Virus record (IMG/VR): IMGVR_UViG_3300031227_000285
Span: 1-29,093 of that record
DNA: 29,093 nucleotides
Reading direction: 5' to 3' (one strand)
Origin: a virus
The notes under the pieces are model-generated. The model was not told the origin of the DNA and ran no database searches. It saw nothing but the letters and a program-made list of their open reading frames with translations. The translations under genes and the position numbers were made by a program. This document shows positions 13,478-19,579 of this stretch, piece after piece (within the stretch, counting starts at the first letter, position 1; every line of letters starts with the position of its first letter).

Positions 13478-14142
13478 AAGCCAGGAAAACAGACAACGAA
13501 CTATTCGATATACTCTGGGAAGTGTACCCACCCCGTATAAATAAATCTGGGGTTATGGAAAAGAGAAAGAAGAAACCTGCTAGGATAAAGTTCGAGAGTC
13601 TCAATCTATCCAAAGAGATGGTTTATGATCTGGTTGCATGGATCAAGAAAGACGTTGACCTGAGAGCCACATCAGAAGCATCAGGTGGCTTTTATTCCCC
13701 GCCGCCAGACCTTGTCGTATTTCTGAATCAAGAGAAATGGACAGACGAGATCGGCGTTGTAGTAACTAAGGCACAGCGTAAGGAAAAGAACAGGAGAAAA
13801 TCTGTCCTACTTGGTAATATTAAGAGTTATATATCCCAGTTTGAGAATATAATACACGAGTGGACAGTACAGGAACTCTTGCATCACAAGCAATTCCGTT
13901 ACGCTTGTGATGCTTATCCAAAGGTCAAGGCATGGGCGCTAGAGCAAAGACCGGAGCTTAAGGGTGCAAAACCGGATAAAGCGGATAATCCGCCCTATCC
14001 GCCCCCTGTAAAGCCCAAAATCCTACCTAAAGCCGAAAATCCTACCCCAAATCCTACCTCTGATGCTAATTTACCACCCCCGGATGACCCGGTAAGAGCG
14101 GCAATGTTGAAGAAATTTACAAAAGAATATGATTTATTTTGA
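13474..14142 (+). CDS. replication protein / helicase-loader-like C-terminal domain
   Basis: 222 residues. FDILWEVYPPRINKSG...KKPARIKFESLNLSKEMVYDLVAWIKKDV and PPDLVVFLNQEKWTDEI (about 10-90) match the domain found at the C-terminal end of phage replication initiators and DnaC/DnaD-like loaders (W..YP...KK.A...f..L....... fln...W.DE). Residues 95-160 are helical. Residues 165-205 are a Pro-rich linker (NPPYPPPVKPK and similar), and the end AAMLKKFTKEYDLF is a short helix. The usual N-terminal DNA-binding domain is absent; a 12-codon stub lies in its place. It probably recruits the host helicase to the phage origin. Confidence 0.65.
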   Translation: MKARKTDNELFDILWEVYPPRINKSGVMEKRKKKPARIKFESLNLSKEMVYDLVAWIKKDVDLRATSEASGGFYSPPPDLVVFLNQEKWTDEIGVVVTKAQRKEKNRRKSVLLGNIKSYISQFENIIHEWTVQELLHHKQFRYACDAYPKVKAWALEQRPELKGAKPDKADNPPYPPPVKPKILPKAENPTPNPTSDANLPPPDDPVRAAMLKKFTKEYDLF

Positions 14143-14151
14143 GAATTAAGC

Positions 14152-14179
14152 TTGACTTATGGAAAATAGATGTTATAAT
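14152..14179 (+). promoter_or_regulatory. strong sigma-70 promoter before the XRE locus
   Basis: TTGACT (14152-14157), 16 bases ending TGT, then TATAAT (14174-14179): near-consensus with an extended -10. TTGACTTAT and TGTTATAAT are identical to the late promoter. The expected transcript start is near 14186, giving a leader of about 190 bases before the XRE gene. Confidence 0.85.
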
Positions 14180-14236
14180 TTAACTTTAAGACATGACACT
14201 TTATACGGAACACATTCCAAAGAATTGAGGTGTAAC

Positions 14237-14380
14237 ATGCAAATGGGGTTAAAAGCCCTAAGAAAGTTAATAATGAAGAAATCGACTAATCACAACTTAT
14301 TGCAGGTTTTAATAACCCTACTGGCGTTTTCTTTTAGTCGAGAACTTCCCGCCATAGGGTTTTTTTATGGAGTGATATAA
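14237..14380 (+). CDS. 47-aa leader-type ORF with hydrophobic segment
   Basis: Begins MQMGLKALRKLIMKKSTNHN, with GAGGTG four bases before the ATG, and continues LLQVLITLLAFSFSRELPAIGFFYGVI; its TAA overlaps the XRE ATG (TAATG). The basic N-terminus and hydrophobic middle could make a small membrane peptide. The same DNA contains a terminator-type hairpin and an alternative hairpin, so it may act as a leader peptide whose translation affects termination. Coding status is uncertain. Confidence 0.45.
   Translation: MQMGLKALRKLIMKKSTNHNLLQVLITLLAFSFSRELPAIGFFYGVI
14275..14366 (+). promoter_or_regulatory. candidate attenuator: terminator and alternative hairpin
   Basis: Terminator form: AACCCTA (14314-14320) and TGGCG (14322-14326) pair with CGCCA (14350-14354) and TAGGGTT (14355-14361), with a T-run at 14360-14366. 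Alternative form: GAAG (14275-14278) and TCGACTAA (14282-14289) pair with TTAGTCGA (14334-14341) and CTTC (14345-14348). The second helix uses the terminator loop and encloses its 5' arm, so the two should compete or form a pseudoknot. Confidence 0.6.
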
Positions 14381-14643
14381 TGTATTTAGGAGCTTACGTT
14401 AAACAGCAAAGACTCTTGTTGGGTATGACAGCCCAGGAATTAGCTGATAAGGTTAATGTCGGCACTACCTACATATCACACATTGAGAATCTACACACAA
14501 TACCATCTCCAGATATGACAGTAAGAATAGCTAAAACAATAAAGACCGACCCTGAATGGCTTATTAGAACTGCTGCTAAAGATGAATTAGAAAAAGCAAA
14601 AAAGAAAATAAATGCCAAATTTGGGGTAAATTTTACAATTTAA
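14380..14643 (+). CDS. XRE-family helix-turn-helix regulator (Cro/cI type)
   Basis: 87 residues. The HTH_3 domain spans about 4-60: VKQQRLLLGMTAQELADKVNVGTTYISHIENLHTIPSPDMTVRIAKTI, with MTAQELADKVNV as helices 2-3 and TTYISHIE as the recognition helix. There is no C-terminal cI-type peptidase; the tail (DELEKAKKKINAKFGV) is a short helix that could dimerise. GGAG lies seven bases upstream, inside the terminator region. It has its own promoter and possible attenuator, and is the best candidate for binding the GCTAA-type dyads near 7200, though this is untested. Confidence 0.9.
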   Translation: MYLGAYVKQQRLLLGMTAQELADKVNVGTTYISHIENLHTIPSPDMTVRIAKTIKTDPEWLIRTAAKDELEKAKKKINAKFGVNFTI

Positions 14644-14672
14644 TAACAGACTACATAAACACTATGATCTAA

Positions 14673-14861
14673 CTTACAATGACACAAGCGTTCATACCGA
14701 GGTGACGGTGAAGAAGTGGACTACTGCCGTCCGAGCGTGCCGAATTAAGTAAACAAGGCTTGATTGTAAGAAATAAGGTCAAAAGCATAGGGTTATAATA
14801 GAAAAAGGTTTTCCCGTAGTCTTAACACTTGAGCAGTACGGACTACTTAAGGGAAACTCGG
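14673..14861 (+). ncRNA. candidate structured RNA after the XRE gene
   Basis: The 291-base stretch 14644-14934 has no convincing ORF. CTTACAAT (14673-14680) and CAAGC (14685-14689) pair exactly with GCTTG (14758-14762) and ATTGTAAG (14763-14770), closing a domain containing GACGG/CCGTC (14704-14708 with 14727-14731). A second hairpin pairs TTTCCC-GTAGTC (14810-14821) with GACTAC (14841-14846) and GGGAAA (14851-14856), with a TTAA bulge. GGACTACT occurs at 14718-14725 and 14840-14847, so GTAGTC can choose either partner. CCGAG (14697-14701) and CTCGG (14857-14861) could close the whole. I do not recognise the family. A weak TATAAT lies at 14794 without a good -35. Confidence 0.55.
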
Positions 14862-14934
14862 AAGAAAGCTAAGTAAGACTAAAATAGGCAATAATAGAAA
14901 AAAAGGCATAGATAGACGAAAGGATAGATGAATA

Positions 14935-15267
14935 ATGAGTAGATTTATATATAAAGGTAAGTGTTATTACGTTGACACTTCTTACTCCGAAGAGTTTAGT
15001 GTAGATGTTGACGAAGCACTTGAGAAATGCAAGCAACTTAAACCCCGCCAGCCCGACACAGCCCTTGTAGAGTTCGCCCACAAGGTAATCAAAGAAGTAT
15101 GTTGGGGTTATCCCGAACTAAACGCTTGTACCATCCAAGACTTAGCTGAGGAGCTTGGGTTAGTAATTCCTCACACAGCAACCAAGGACGATGTTGACGA
15201 AGAATCTGATTTTGAAGTGGGTGATATGATATATGTCTTTTCAGATAAACTTAAGGAGAAAGACTAA
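14935..15267 (+). CDS. conserved phage protein (110 aa)
   Basis: The N-terminal third (MSRFIYKGKCYYVDTSYSEE) is beta-rich. The C-terminal two-thirds (LVEFAHKVIKEVCWGYPELNACTIQDLAEELGLVIPHTAT, then FEVGDMIYVFSD) match a common phage module of unknown function in which CWG...IQDLAExLGL precedes a GDxIYVF end. AAAGG lies about eleven bases before the ATG. Its stop overlaps the RusA start. Confidence 0.75.
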   Translation: MSRFIYKGKCYYVDTSYSEEFSVDVDEALEKCKQLKPRQPDTALVEFAHKVIKEVCWGYPELNACTIQDLAEELGLVIPHTATKDDVDEESDFEVGDMIYVFSDKLKEKD

Positions 15268-15635
15268 TGATCAAGTTCACAGTACAAGGCAAGCCAAAGG
15301 CGTTAGACCGCTCCCATACAAACAAGGGCAGGCATTACGATCCAGACGCTGCCGCTAAAAATGATTTTGCAATAAAGTGTAGCCACAAGCGACCGAGAGA
15401 GCCATTCGATTTCCCCCTGCATGTTTATCTGCAATTCCACTTCAAGAATCATCAAAGTGAGGGCGATATTGACAACTATATCAAGTTTGTCTTCGACGCG
15501 CTTAATAAAATTTTCTGGAAAGACGATAAATGTATCCACCGGGTAACCGCCGTTAAGGTGTTTAACGGCAACCCCAGAACCGAAGTTGTTATTATGGAGA
15601 TTGACAATGACGAAACAATATCTTATAAGGAGTAA
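15267..15635 (+). CDS. rusA: RusA-family Holliday junction resolvase
   Basis: 122 residues. GKPKALDRSHTNKGR is the N-terminal substrate loop, and EGDIDNYIKFVFDALNKIFWKDDKCI (66-90) is the RusA (PF05866) signature: catalytic acids D67, D69 and D86/D87 with N70 and K73. The end RTEVVIMEID is the final strand. It cuts four-way junctions made by the YqaJ/ERF pathway or during replication, clearing branched DNA before packaging. Starts on ATG overlapping the previous stop, with AAGGAG upstream. Confidence 0.92.
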   Translation: MIKFTVQGKPKALDRSHTNKGRHYDPDAAAKNDFAIKCSHKRPREPFDFPLHVYLQFHFKNHQSEGDIDNYIKFVFDALNKIFWKDDKCIHRVTAVKVFNGNPRTEVVIMEIDNDETISYKE

Positions 15636-15640
15636 GTAAA

Positions 15641-15814
15641 ATGAGCGACTACACAGAAAGACAGTTGGAATATATTAACAGTGTTGCTGGAAACGCTCAT
15701 ATGTCTGCGGTCGAAATCATCGGCGAGCTTGAAGCGGAACTGGCAAAATATCAGTGGCTGCCGAAAGACGAAATGGTTTATGGTGAAGCCGAACCAAAGA
15801 AAGAAGGCGAATAA
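15641..15814 (+). CDS. small helical protein (57 aa)
   Basis: Starts MSDYTERQLEYINSVAG, then SAVEIIGELEAELAKYQWLPKDE and an acidic tail. Two helices and a short extended segment containing the common YxWLPKDE type of phage ending. AAGGAG lies eight bases before the ATG, and the stop abuts the next ATG. Function unknown. Confidence 0.6.
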   Translation: MSDYTERQLEYINSVAGNAHMSAVEIIGELEAELAKYQWLPKDEMVYGEAEPKKEGE

Positions 15815-16351
15815 ATGAAAAAGATAAGAATATTACTATACCGTACTGTTTGGAAGTTGAAGCTCAAATACTTCTTCAACTGGCTAATCAGTATCAGGAC
15901 TTTGAGCAAGTGGAGTCATGTTGAGATATTGGACCCCGACGATGGCATAGATATAGGCGGTACAGTTCAGGATTTCTGGAACAATGGCACTTGCTACACG
16001 TCCACCTTGCGAGGCTCTTGCAACGGCACAGTAAGCCGTAACGCCTCTTTAGTGCTAGACCACCCGGAGAACTGGGACTACATAGAGATCGAGCTTACAG
16101 AAAAGCAGTATGAAGTCCTTATCTGGTGGCTTGATATGAAAGTTGCTGCCAATATGGGCTACTCGAAACGAGATACAATGAAATTCTTAGTTCCAGTACA
16201 TTTCGACGATTATCAAAGGGATATTTGCAGTGAACTAATCAATAATGGGCTTGTCGTAATTCAAGTCGTACTAGGCTTTGGCATCGTCTCTCCCGCTAAG
16301 GTTGTTAAGAAATTAACGAAACTAGGCTTGAAAGTTAAGTCATTACTTTAG
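15815..16351 (+). CDS. permuted NlpC/P60 (YiiX-like) papain-fold protein
   Basis: 178 residues. The N-terminus is basic and hydrophobic (to about 32), then WSHVEIL (33-39) carries the His (H35) of the permuted NlpC/P60 fold. TCYTSTLRG (59-67) is the strand that in this group precedes VSR, and DICSELI (136-142) carries the likely nucleophile C138. W87 of NWDYIEIEL fits the usual W..v. The order His then Cys is the permuted type. Such proteins cleave amide or ester bonds; here the role could be cell-wall cleavage or a host-directed effect. No signal peptide is clear. No other endolysin is in the window. Confidence 0.72.
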   Translation: MKKIRILLYRTVWKLKLKYFFNWLISIRTLSKWSHVEILDPDDGIDIGGTVQDFWNNGTCYTSTLRGSCNGTVSRNASLVLDHPENWDYIEIELTEKQYEVLIWWLDMKVAANMGYSKRDTMKFLVPVHFDDYQRDICSELINNGLVVIQVVLGFGIVSPAKVVKKLTKLGLKVKSLL

Positions 16352-16365
16352 AAAGGAATAAGAAA

Positions 16366-16674
16366 ATGAGCTACTCGGAATGTAAATGCCCATATTGCGG
16401 AAAAGAAGTAGAAATAAACCATGACGATGGACAAGGATATGAAGAAGATGTTACACACCAGCAGGAATGTAGTAACTGCGGAAAGACTTTCGTGTTTCAG
16501 ACTTCAATTATATGCTTCTATGATCTTGAAAAAGCCGACTGTCTAAATGGTTCAGAGCATGATTATAAGCCAACTGTGACAAACCCAAAGGAATGTACTC
16601 TAATGAGATGCGTAATGTGTGGTGACGAACGAACCCCAACTAAATCAGAAATGAAAAATATTTTAAAGGAATAA
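16366..16674 (+). CDS. zinc-ribbon protein (102 aa)
   Basis: Reads MSYSECKCPYCGKEVEINHDD; Cys pairs C8/C11 and C35/C38 form one ribbon, and C59, C77, C82 and C85 with H65 may form a second site (CVMCGDERTPT). Similar double-zinc phage proteins with an EVEINHDDGxGYxED start are common, but function is unknown; they may bind RNA or host proteins. AAGGAATAAG precedes the ATG, a ribosome site reused by several genes nearby. Confidence 0.75.
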   Translation: MSYSECKCPYCGKEVEINHDDGQGYEEDVTHQQECSNCGKTFVFQTSIICFYDLEKADCLNGSEHDYKPTVTNPKECTLMRCVMCGDERTPTKSEMKNILKE

Positions 16675-16678
16675 GAAA

Positions 16679-16888
16679 ATGAAAAATTGCCCTCATATTA
16701 AAGGAACCAAGCGGGAATACATAAGAAAAAAACGTAGGTCTATTGTTAAAGCTAGGACAGCTCTTGAAGAACTTCGTTATGGCAGTGCGGTAACTCTTAT
16801 ATTTGGCGGCCTCGAATTTAGGAATGCTGTACGCGAAATGGATCGAATATTACAGCGGATGGATAACATCACTAAACAGTTACTTTAG
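16679..16888 (+). CDS. small basic protein (69 aa)
   Basis: Starts MKNCPHIKGTKREYIRKKRRS; a strongly basic N-terminus then a helical segment (AVREMDRILQRMDNITKQLL) with heptad-like spacing, so perhaps a dimer binding nucleic acid. It follows the zinc-ribbon gene by four bases and uses the same AAAGGAATAAG module. No family is recognised. Confidence 0.6.
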   Translation: MKNCPHIKGTKREYIRKKRRSIVKARTALEELRYGSAVTLIFGGLEFRNAVREMDRILQRMDNITKQLL

Positions 16889-16900
16889 AAAGGAAAGAAA

Positions 16901-17044
16901 ATGCGTGACAAAGAAATGATTAAATGGCAGAAAAAACGTATCGCAGCACTTGAGGTAGAAATTAAACAACTTGAATCTCGCCAGCCTGATCTAGAGTTTG
17001 TCCAGCAAAATCGACAGCTTAAGAATACAAAGAATAGTCTATAA
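16901..17044 (+). CDS. small coiled-coil protein (47 aa)
   Basis: Reads MRDKEMIKWQKKRIAALEVE, then IKQLESRQPDLEFVQQNRQL; one long coiled-coil helix. AAAGGAAAG lies just before the ATG. It is short but well packed with its neighbours. Function unknown. Confidence 0.5.
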   Translation: MRDKEMIKWQKKRIAALEVEIKQLESRQPDLEFVQQNRQLKNTKNSL

Positions 17045-17087
17045 AATTAACCAAAGTAGAAAAACCAATGACTAAAGGAATAAGAAA

Positions 17088-17240
17088 ATGAGTAACGAAA
17101 ATAAACAGTCGCTATTAGAACTCAAGCAAAAAATAGACAACCTCATTATATGTCATTGCGACCCAGATATGACAATTAGAGAGGCTAACGATAGGTCAAA
17201 TCATGTATATTCGGTTCTGTCTAAACCAAGCGAAAGTTGA
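17088..17240 (+). CDS. small protein (50 aa) in duplicated start module
   Basis: Starts MSNENKQSLLELKQKIDNLI, then CHCDPDMTIREANDRSNHVYSVLSK. The helical first half is followed by a Cys-His-Cys segment. Its leader and first four codons are identical to those of the 162-aa gene that follows; after that the proteins differ. Function unknown. Confidence 0.5.
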   Translation: MSNENKQSLLELKQKIDNLIICHCDPDMTIREANDRSNHVYSVLSKPSES

Positions 17241-17247
17241 TTAGAAA

Positions 17248-17281
17248 GTGAGCGTAAATGAAATTGAAACCAAAGTAGAAA
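17248..17281 (+). repeat. 34-base repeat, remnant of a gene end
   Basis: Identical to 18191-18224, where the sequence codes the end (VSVNEIETKVE) of the gene at 18074-18238. At 17248 the same codons stand alone in a 20-codon GTG reading whose TGA overlaps the next ATG, so it looks like the leftover tail of a lost gene copy. Confidence 0.75.
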
Positions 17282-17306
17282 AACCAATGACTAAAGGAAT
17301 AAGAAA

Positions 17307-17795
17307 ATGAGTAACGAAGAACTAATTAAAGCATGGAAATATAACGAGAAACCATTTTTGTATGTTGGAAATAGCCAAAATGAACGCACGGCAATGCAGT
17401 CGCTAGCTTGGCAAATAACATACGGTAAAGATTTCATAGACTTAGAAGATGAATGGGGTAGGCATTACAACAATGAGCACCAATTCGAGAATCACCTTAC
17501 TTACCGTCTACCATTTGACTACAAAGTTGAACCTGAGACAGTTGAGTGCAATATATGGCTAGATACAGACTGTTTGGTATACGATAGGAATAATTCTGTA
17601 CTGAAAATAGCCATAGAGGAGGCCTTATCTGACCCAGACTTCACCGGTTTTAAGTATGAGGGCATATTATTTGGACGTCTTTACAAATGCAAGTCAACAG
17701 GACAATGTAAGACTATGATAAATTTCGATGATCTTGATAAATACGAAGTTTGTGACATGACCAAAGCTAGCGCCCTATTCAGGGGGTCAAAATGA
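17307..17795 (+). CDS. hypothetical protein (162 aa)
   Basis: Starts MSNEELIKAWKYNEKPFLYV. Alpha/beta with aromatic stretches (DFIDLEDEWGRHYNNEHQFENHLTYRL, CNIWLDTDCLVYD); two cysteine-bearing segments near the end (YKCKSTGQCKT). There is no membrane segment and no family I recognise. AAAGGAATAAG before the ATG belongs to a duplicated module. It overlaps the next gene by four bases (ATGA). Confidence 0.7.
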   Translation: MSNEELIKAWKYNEKPFLYVGNSQNERTAMQSLAWQITYGKDFIDLEDEWGRHYNNEHQFENHLTYRLPFDYKVEPETVECNIWLDTDCLVYDRNNSVLKIAIEEALSDPDFTGFKYEGILFGRLYKCKSTGQCKTMINFDDLDKYEVCDMTKASALFRGSK

Positions 17796-18055
17796 AAACC
17801 CTAATAATACTAACGCTACTGGCCCTCACTTGCTCAGGCTGCGTCCAGCTTATCGACGAGAGACCAGACGGGTCAAGGTTTAAGGTCAACAGCTTATGTA
17901 ACTCAACAGGCTTTGACGGGTTGTACTGGGACCCTAATGGCTTCATGGAGGTAAACAAGTATATCGCCATACCCGCCGACATTGAACTGTATATCGACCC
18001 AATTACAAAAAGGATTGGCTTTAAGTCGAAGACTAATGAATTGCCGGATAAATAA
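17792..18055 (+). CDS. putative small lipoprotein (87 aa)
   Basis: MKTLIILTLLALTCSGC is a short lipoprotein-type signal with the acylated Cys at 17; position -3 is Cys rather than Leu, so cleavage is likely but not textbook. The mature part is polar and beta-rich (RFKVNSLCNSTGFDGLYWDPNGF, ending SKTNELPDK). A phage lipoprotein could be an outer spanin, a superinfection-exclusion protein or a surface coat; it is not proline-rich as Rz1 is. It supports a Gram-negative host weakly. The ATG overlaps the previous stop. Confidence 0.65.
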   Translation: MKTLIILTLLALTCSGCVQLIDERPDGSRFKVNSLCNSTGFDGLYWDPNGFMEVNKYIAIPADIELYIDPITKRIGFKSKTNELPDK

Positions 18056-18073
18056 CAGAAAGCGAGGCAGAAA

Positions 18074-18238
18074 ATGAGCAAAACAAGGAAAAAAATTGAC
18101 TGGACAATCAGGACTTTCAGCCAGTGCGGAGAGGTTTATGAACCGCGGAAATTTACACCAGTGAAATGCTTGCCGAAAGAGATTGAAAATGTGAGCGTAA
18201 ATGAAATTGAAACCAAAGTAGAAAGGAAAGAATTATGA
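18074..18238 (+). CDS. hypothetical protein (54 aa) with duplicated tail
   Basis: Starts MSKTRKKIDWTIRTFSQCGE, then VYEPRKFTPVKCLPKEIEN and the tail VSVNEIETKVERKEL. The DNA of the tail recurs at 17248-17281 without the rest of the gene. CGAGGC lies six bases before the ATG, and the stop overlaps the next start (ATGA). Function unknown. Confidence 0.55.
   Translation: MSKTRKKIDWTIRTFSQCGEVYEPRKFTPVKCLPKEIENVSVNEIETKVERKEL
18191..18224 (+). repeat. second copy of the 34-base repeat
   Basis: Exact match to 17248-17281. In this copy it lies in frame as the 3' end of a gene, which identifies it as the probable source. Confidence 0.75.
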
Positions 18239-18528
18239 AAGATTTTATAATATCAATGATACCAATAATATTAATAGTAACATTTTTAATAGTTACAGTA
18301 GCGTTTGAAATGCGTTATAGATTGTGTAAACCTATAAACAAGGACGAAGTGACATCGAAAGTCGATACAAACACGGATGAAGAATACAAGGAATATATAG
18401 CAGCCTTGCGGTTGAAGTCGAGGCAGCAACAGCTATCGAAAGTTGAACAAGGAATATTATCCGCATCTTATCGCCTGCCCAACAAGGGGCTTGTTGATGC
18501 GACTGGCGGCATAACCGAAGAAGATTAA
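18235..18528 (+). CDS. small single-span membrane protein (97 aa)
   Basis: MKDFIISMIPIILIVTFLIVTVAFEM is one transmembrane helix (4-24). Basic residues follow, then a charged helical region (EEYKEYIAALRLKSRQQQLSKVEQG) and the polar end GLVDATGGITEED. The topology (N-terminal anchor, soluble helix outside) is that of an inner spanin such as Rz, and a lipoprotein gene lies 200 bases upstream, but the length is short and no similarity is seen; it may be something else. Confidence 0.6.
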   Translation: MKDFIISMIPIILIVTFLIVTVAFEMRYRLCKPINKDEVTSKVDTNTDEEYKEYIAALRLKSRQQQLSKVEQGILSASYRLPNKGLVDATGGITEED

Positions 18529-18545
18529 GAAAGTAGAGGTGTAGA

Positions 18546-18776
18546 ATGTGGACAGCAATAGCATTTATAATCGGGGCGATAATAGCGGCTCCTATAGGTT
18601 TTCTGGCTTGTGCAATATTGACTTGCGGCAAGAATGCTGAACTTGACAGAGACAACAACGAATTAAGATGTGCAATGTTCGATCACTGCGAGAACCAATG
18701 CGAAGGCGATGCAAGGGACGCTTGCTATTCTTGCCAGATATTCCTTAAACGGCGAAAATTGGATGAGCGATGCTAG
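18546..18776 (+). CDS. small membrane protein with Cys-rich tail (76 aa)
   Basis: MWTAIAFIIGAIIAAPIGFLACAILTCG is one hydrophobic span, followed by an acidic helix and a tail with six cysteines (RCAMFDHCENQCEGDARDACYSCQIF). The Cys-rich end could bind metal or form disulfides. AGAGGTG lies five bases before the ATG. The stop overlaps the methylase start (ATGCTAG). Function unknown. Confidence 0.65.
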   Translation: MWTAIAFIIGAIIAAPIGFLACAILTCGKNAELDRDNNELRCAMFDHCENQCEGDARDACYSCQIFLKRRKLDERC

Positions 18777-19579
18777 ACATTAAAGATATAACCAATAAGA
18801 TAATACAGGGTGATTGCTTAAAGGTAATGAAGCAGATGCCGGATAATTGCGTTGATCTCACAGTTACCAGCCCACCTTATGACAACCTCAGAGACTACGA
18901 GGGGTTCGTGTTTAACTTCGAGGGCATTGCACAACAGCTTTACCGTGTAACTAAGACTGGTGGCGTTGTGGTGTGGGTTGTCGGCGATGCTACGATTGAC
19001 GGAAGCGAAACTGGTACATCCTTTAGGCAAGCCTTATACTTCAAAGAACTCGGATTTAATCTGCACGACACAATGATATATCAAGTACCCGGTGCCGGAG
19101 CTAAGGGTTCTAATAAATGTTACTGGCAGGTTTTTGAGTATATGTTTGTCTTCACTAAAGGAAAGATAAGCACTGTAAACCGCATAAAGGATAAAAAGAA
19201 TATTAAACGTGGAACTAAATGCACTAGCAATAAACAAGCACGCGATGGAGTCGGCACGAGACTACATCCTAAAGAGGGTACAGTAGTCGGGAAGTTCGGG
19301 TATAGGGACAATGTATGGGTAGTTCCCAGTGGCAACGGACACGGAGATTACACAGGCCATCCAGCGCCATTCCCAGAAAAATTAGCCAAAGACCACATAA
19401 TAAGCTGGAGTAACGAAAACGATTTAATACTAGACCCATTCACGGGAAGTGGCACAACGGCAAAGATGGCGTCTTTAATGAACCGCAACTACATAGGCAT
19501 AGAGATAAGTCCTGAATACTGCGAGATCGCCCGTAAGCGAGTACAGGAAGCAAAAGATTCTATGGGATTGTTTAAATGA
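18770..19579 (+). CDS. N6-adenine or N4-cytosine DNA methyltransferase
   Basis: 269 residues of the N6_N4_Mtase family (PF01555). IIQGDCLKVMKQMPDNCVDLTVTSPPYDNLRDY carries catalytic motif IV TSPPY (33-37), and DPFTGSGTT (222-230) is the AdoMet-binding motif I near the end, so the order is the beta class. The middle (GAGAKGSNKCYWQVFEYMFVFTKGK to the RDNVW region) is the target-recognition part. TSPPY does not decide between adenine and cytosine-N4. It is the second orphan methylase in the window and has no restriction partner nearby; it may protect phage DNA. Its stop overlaps a small, frameshifted gene. Confidence 0.9.
   Translation: MLDIKDITNKIIQGDCLKVMKQMPDNCVDLTVTSPPYDNLRDYEGFVFNFEGIAQQLYRVTKTGGVVVWVVGDATIDGSETGTSFRQALYFKELGFNLHDTMIYQVPGAGAKGSNKCYWQVFEYMFVFTKGKISTVNRIKDKKNIKRGTKCTSNKQARDGVGTRLHPKEGTVVGKFGYRDNVWVVPSGNGHGDYTGHPAPFPEKLAKDHIISWSNENDLILDPFTGSGTTAKMASLMNRNYIGIEISPEYCEIARKRVQEAKDSMGLFK

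Larger units (their letters stand above)
17049..17318 (+). repeat. 51-base start-module direct repeat
   Basis: Positions 17049-17099 and 17268-17318 are identical over 51 bases, each covering an AAAGGAATAAG ribosome site plus the first four codons (MSNE) of the gene that follows (17088 and 17307). This is best explained by duplication or recombination at a translation-start module. Confidence 0.9.

Noticed and set aside
14159-14380. A 73-codon reading starting inside the -35/-10 region
   Set aside because: Its first codons lie within the promoter and no ribosome site precedes them; only the internal ATG at 14237 has one.
14690-14760. Resemblance of GTTCATACC...GACGG to the glutamine (glnA) riboswitch core
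   Set aside because: The remaining conserved core and the closing GGAACGC are absent; the match is too short.
14760-14799. TTGATT and TATAAT as a promoter inside the structured stretch
   Set aside because: The spacing is 28 bases, too long for sigma-70, and no -35 is present at the right distance.
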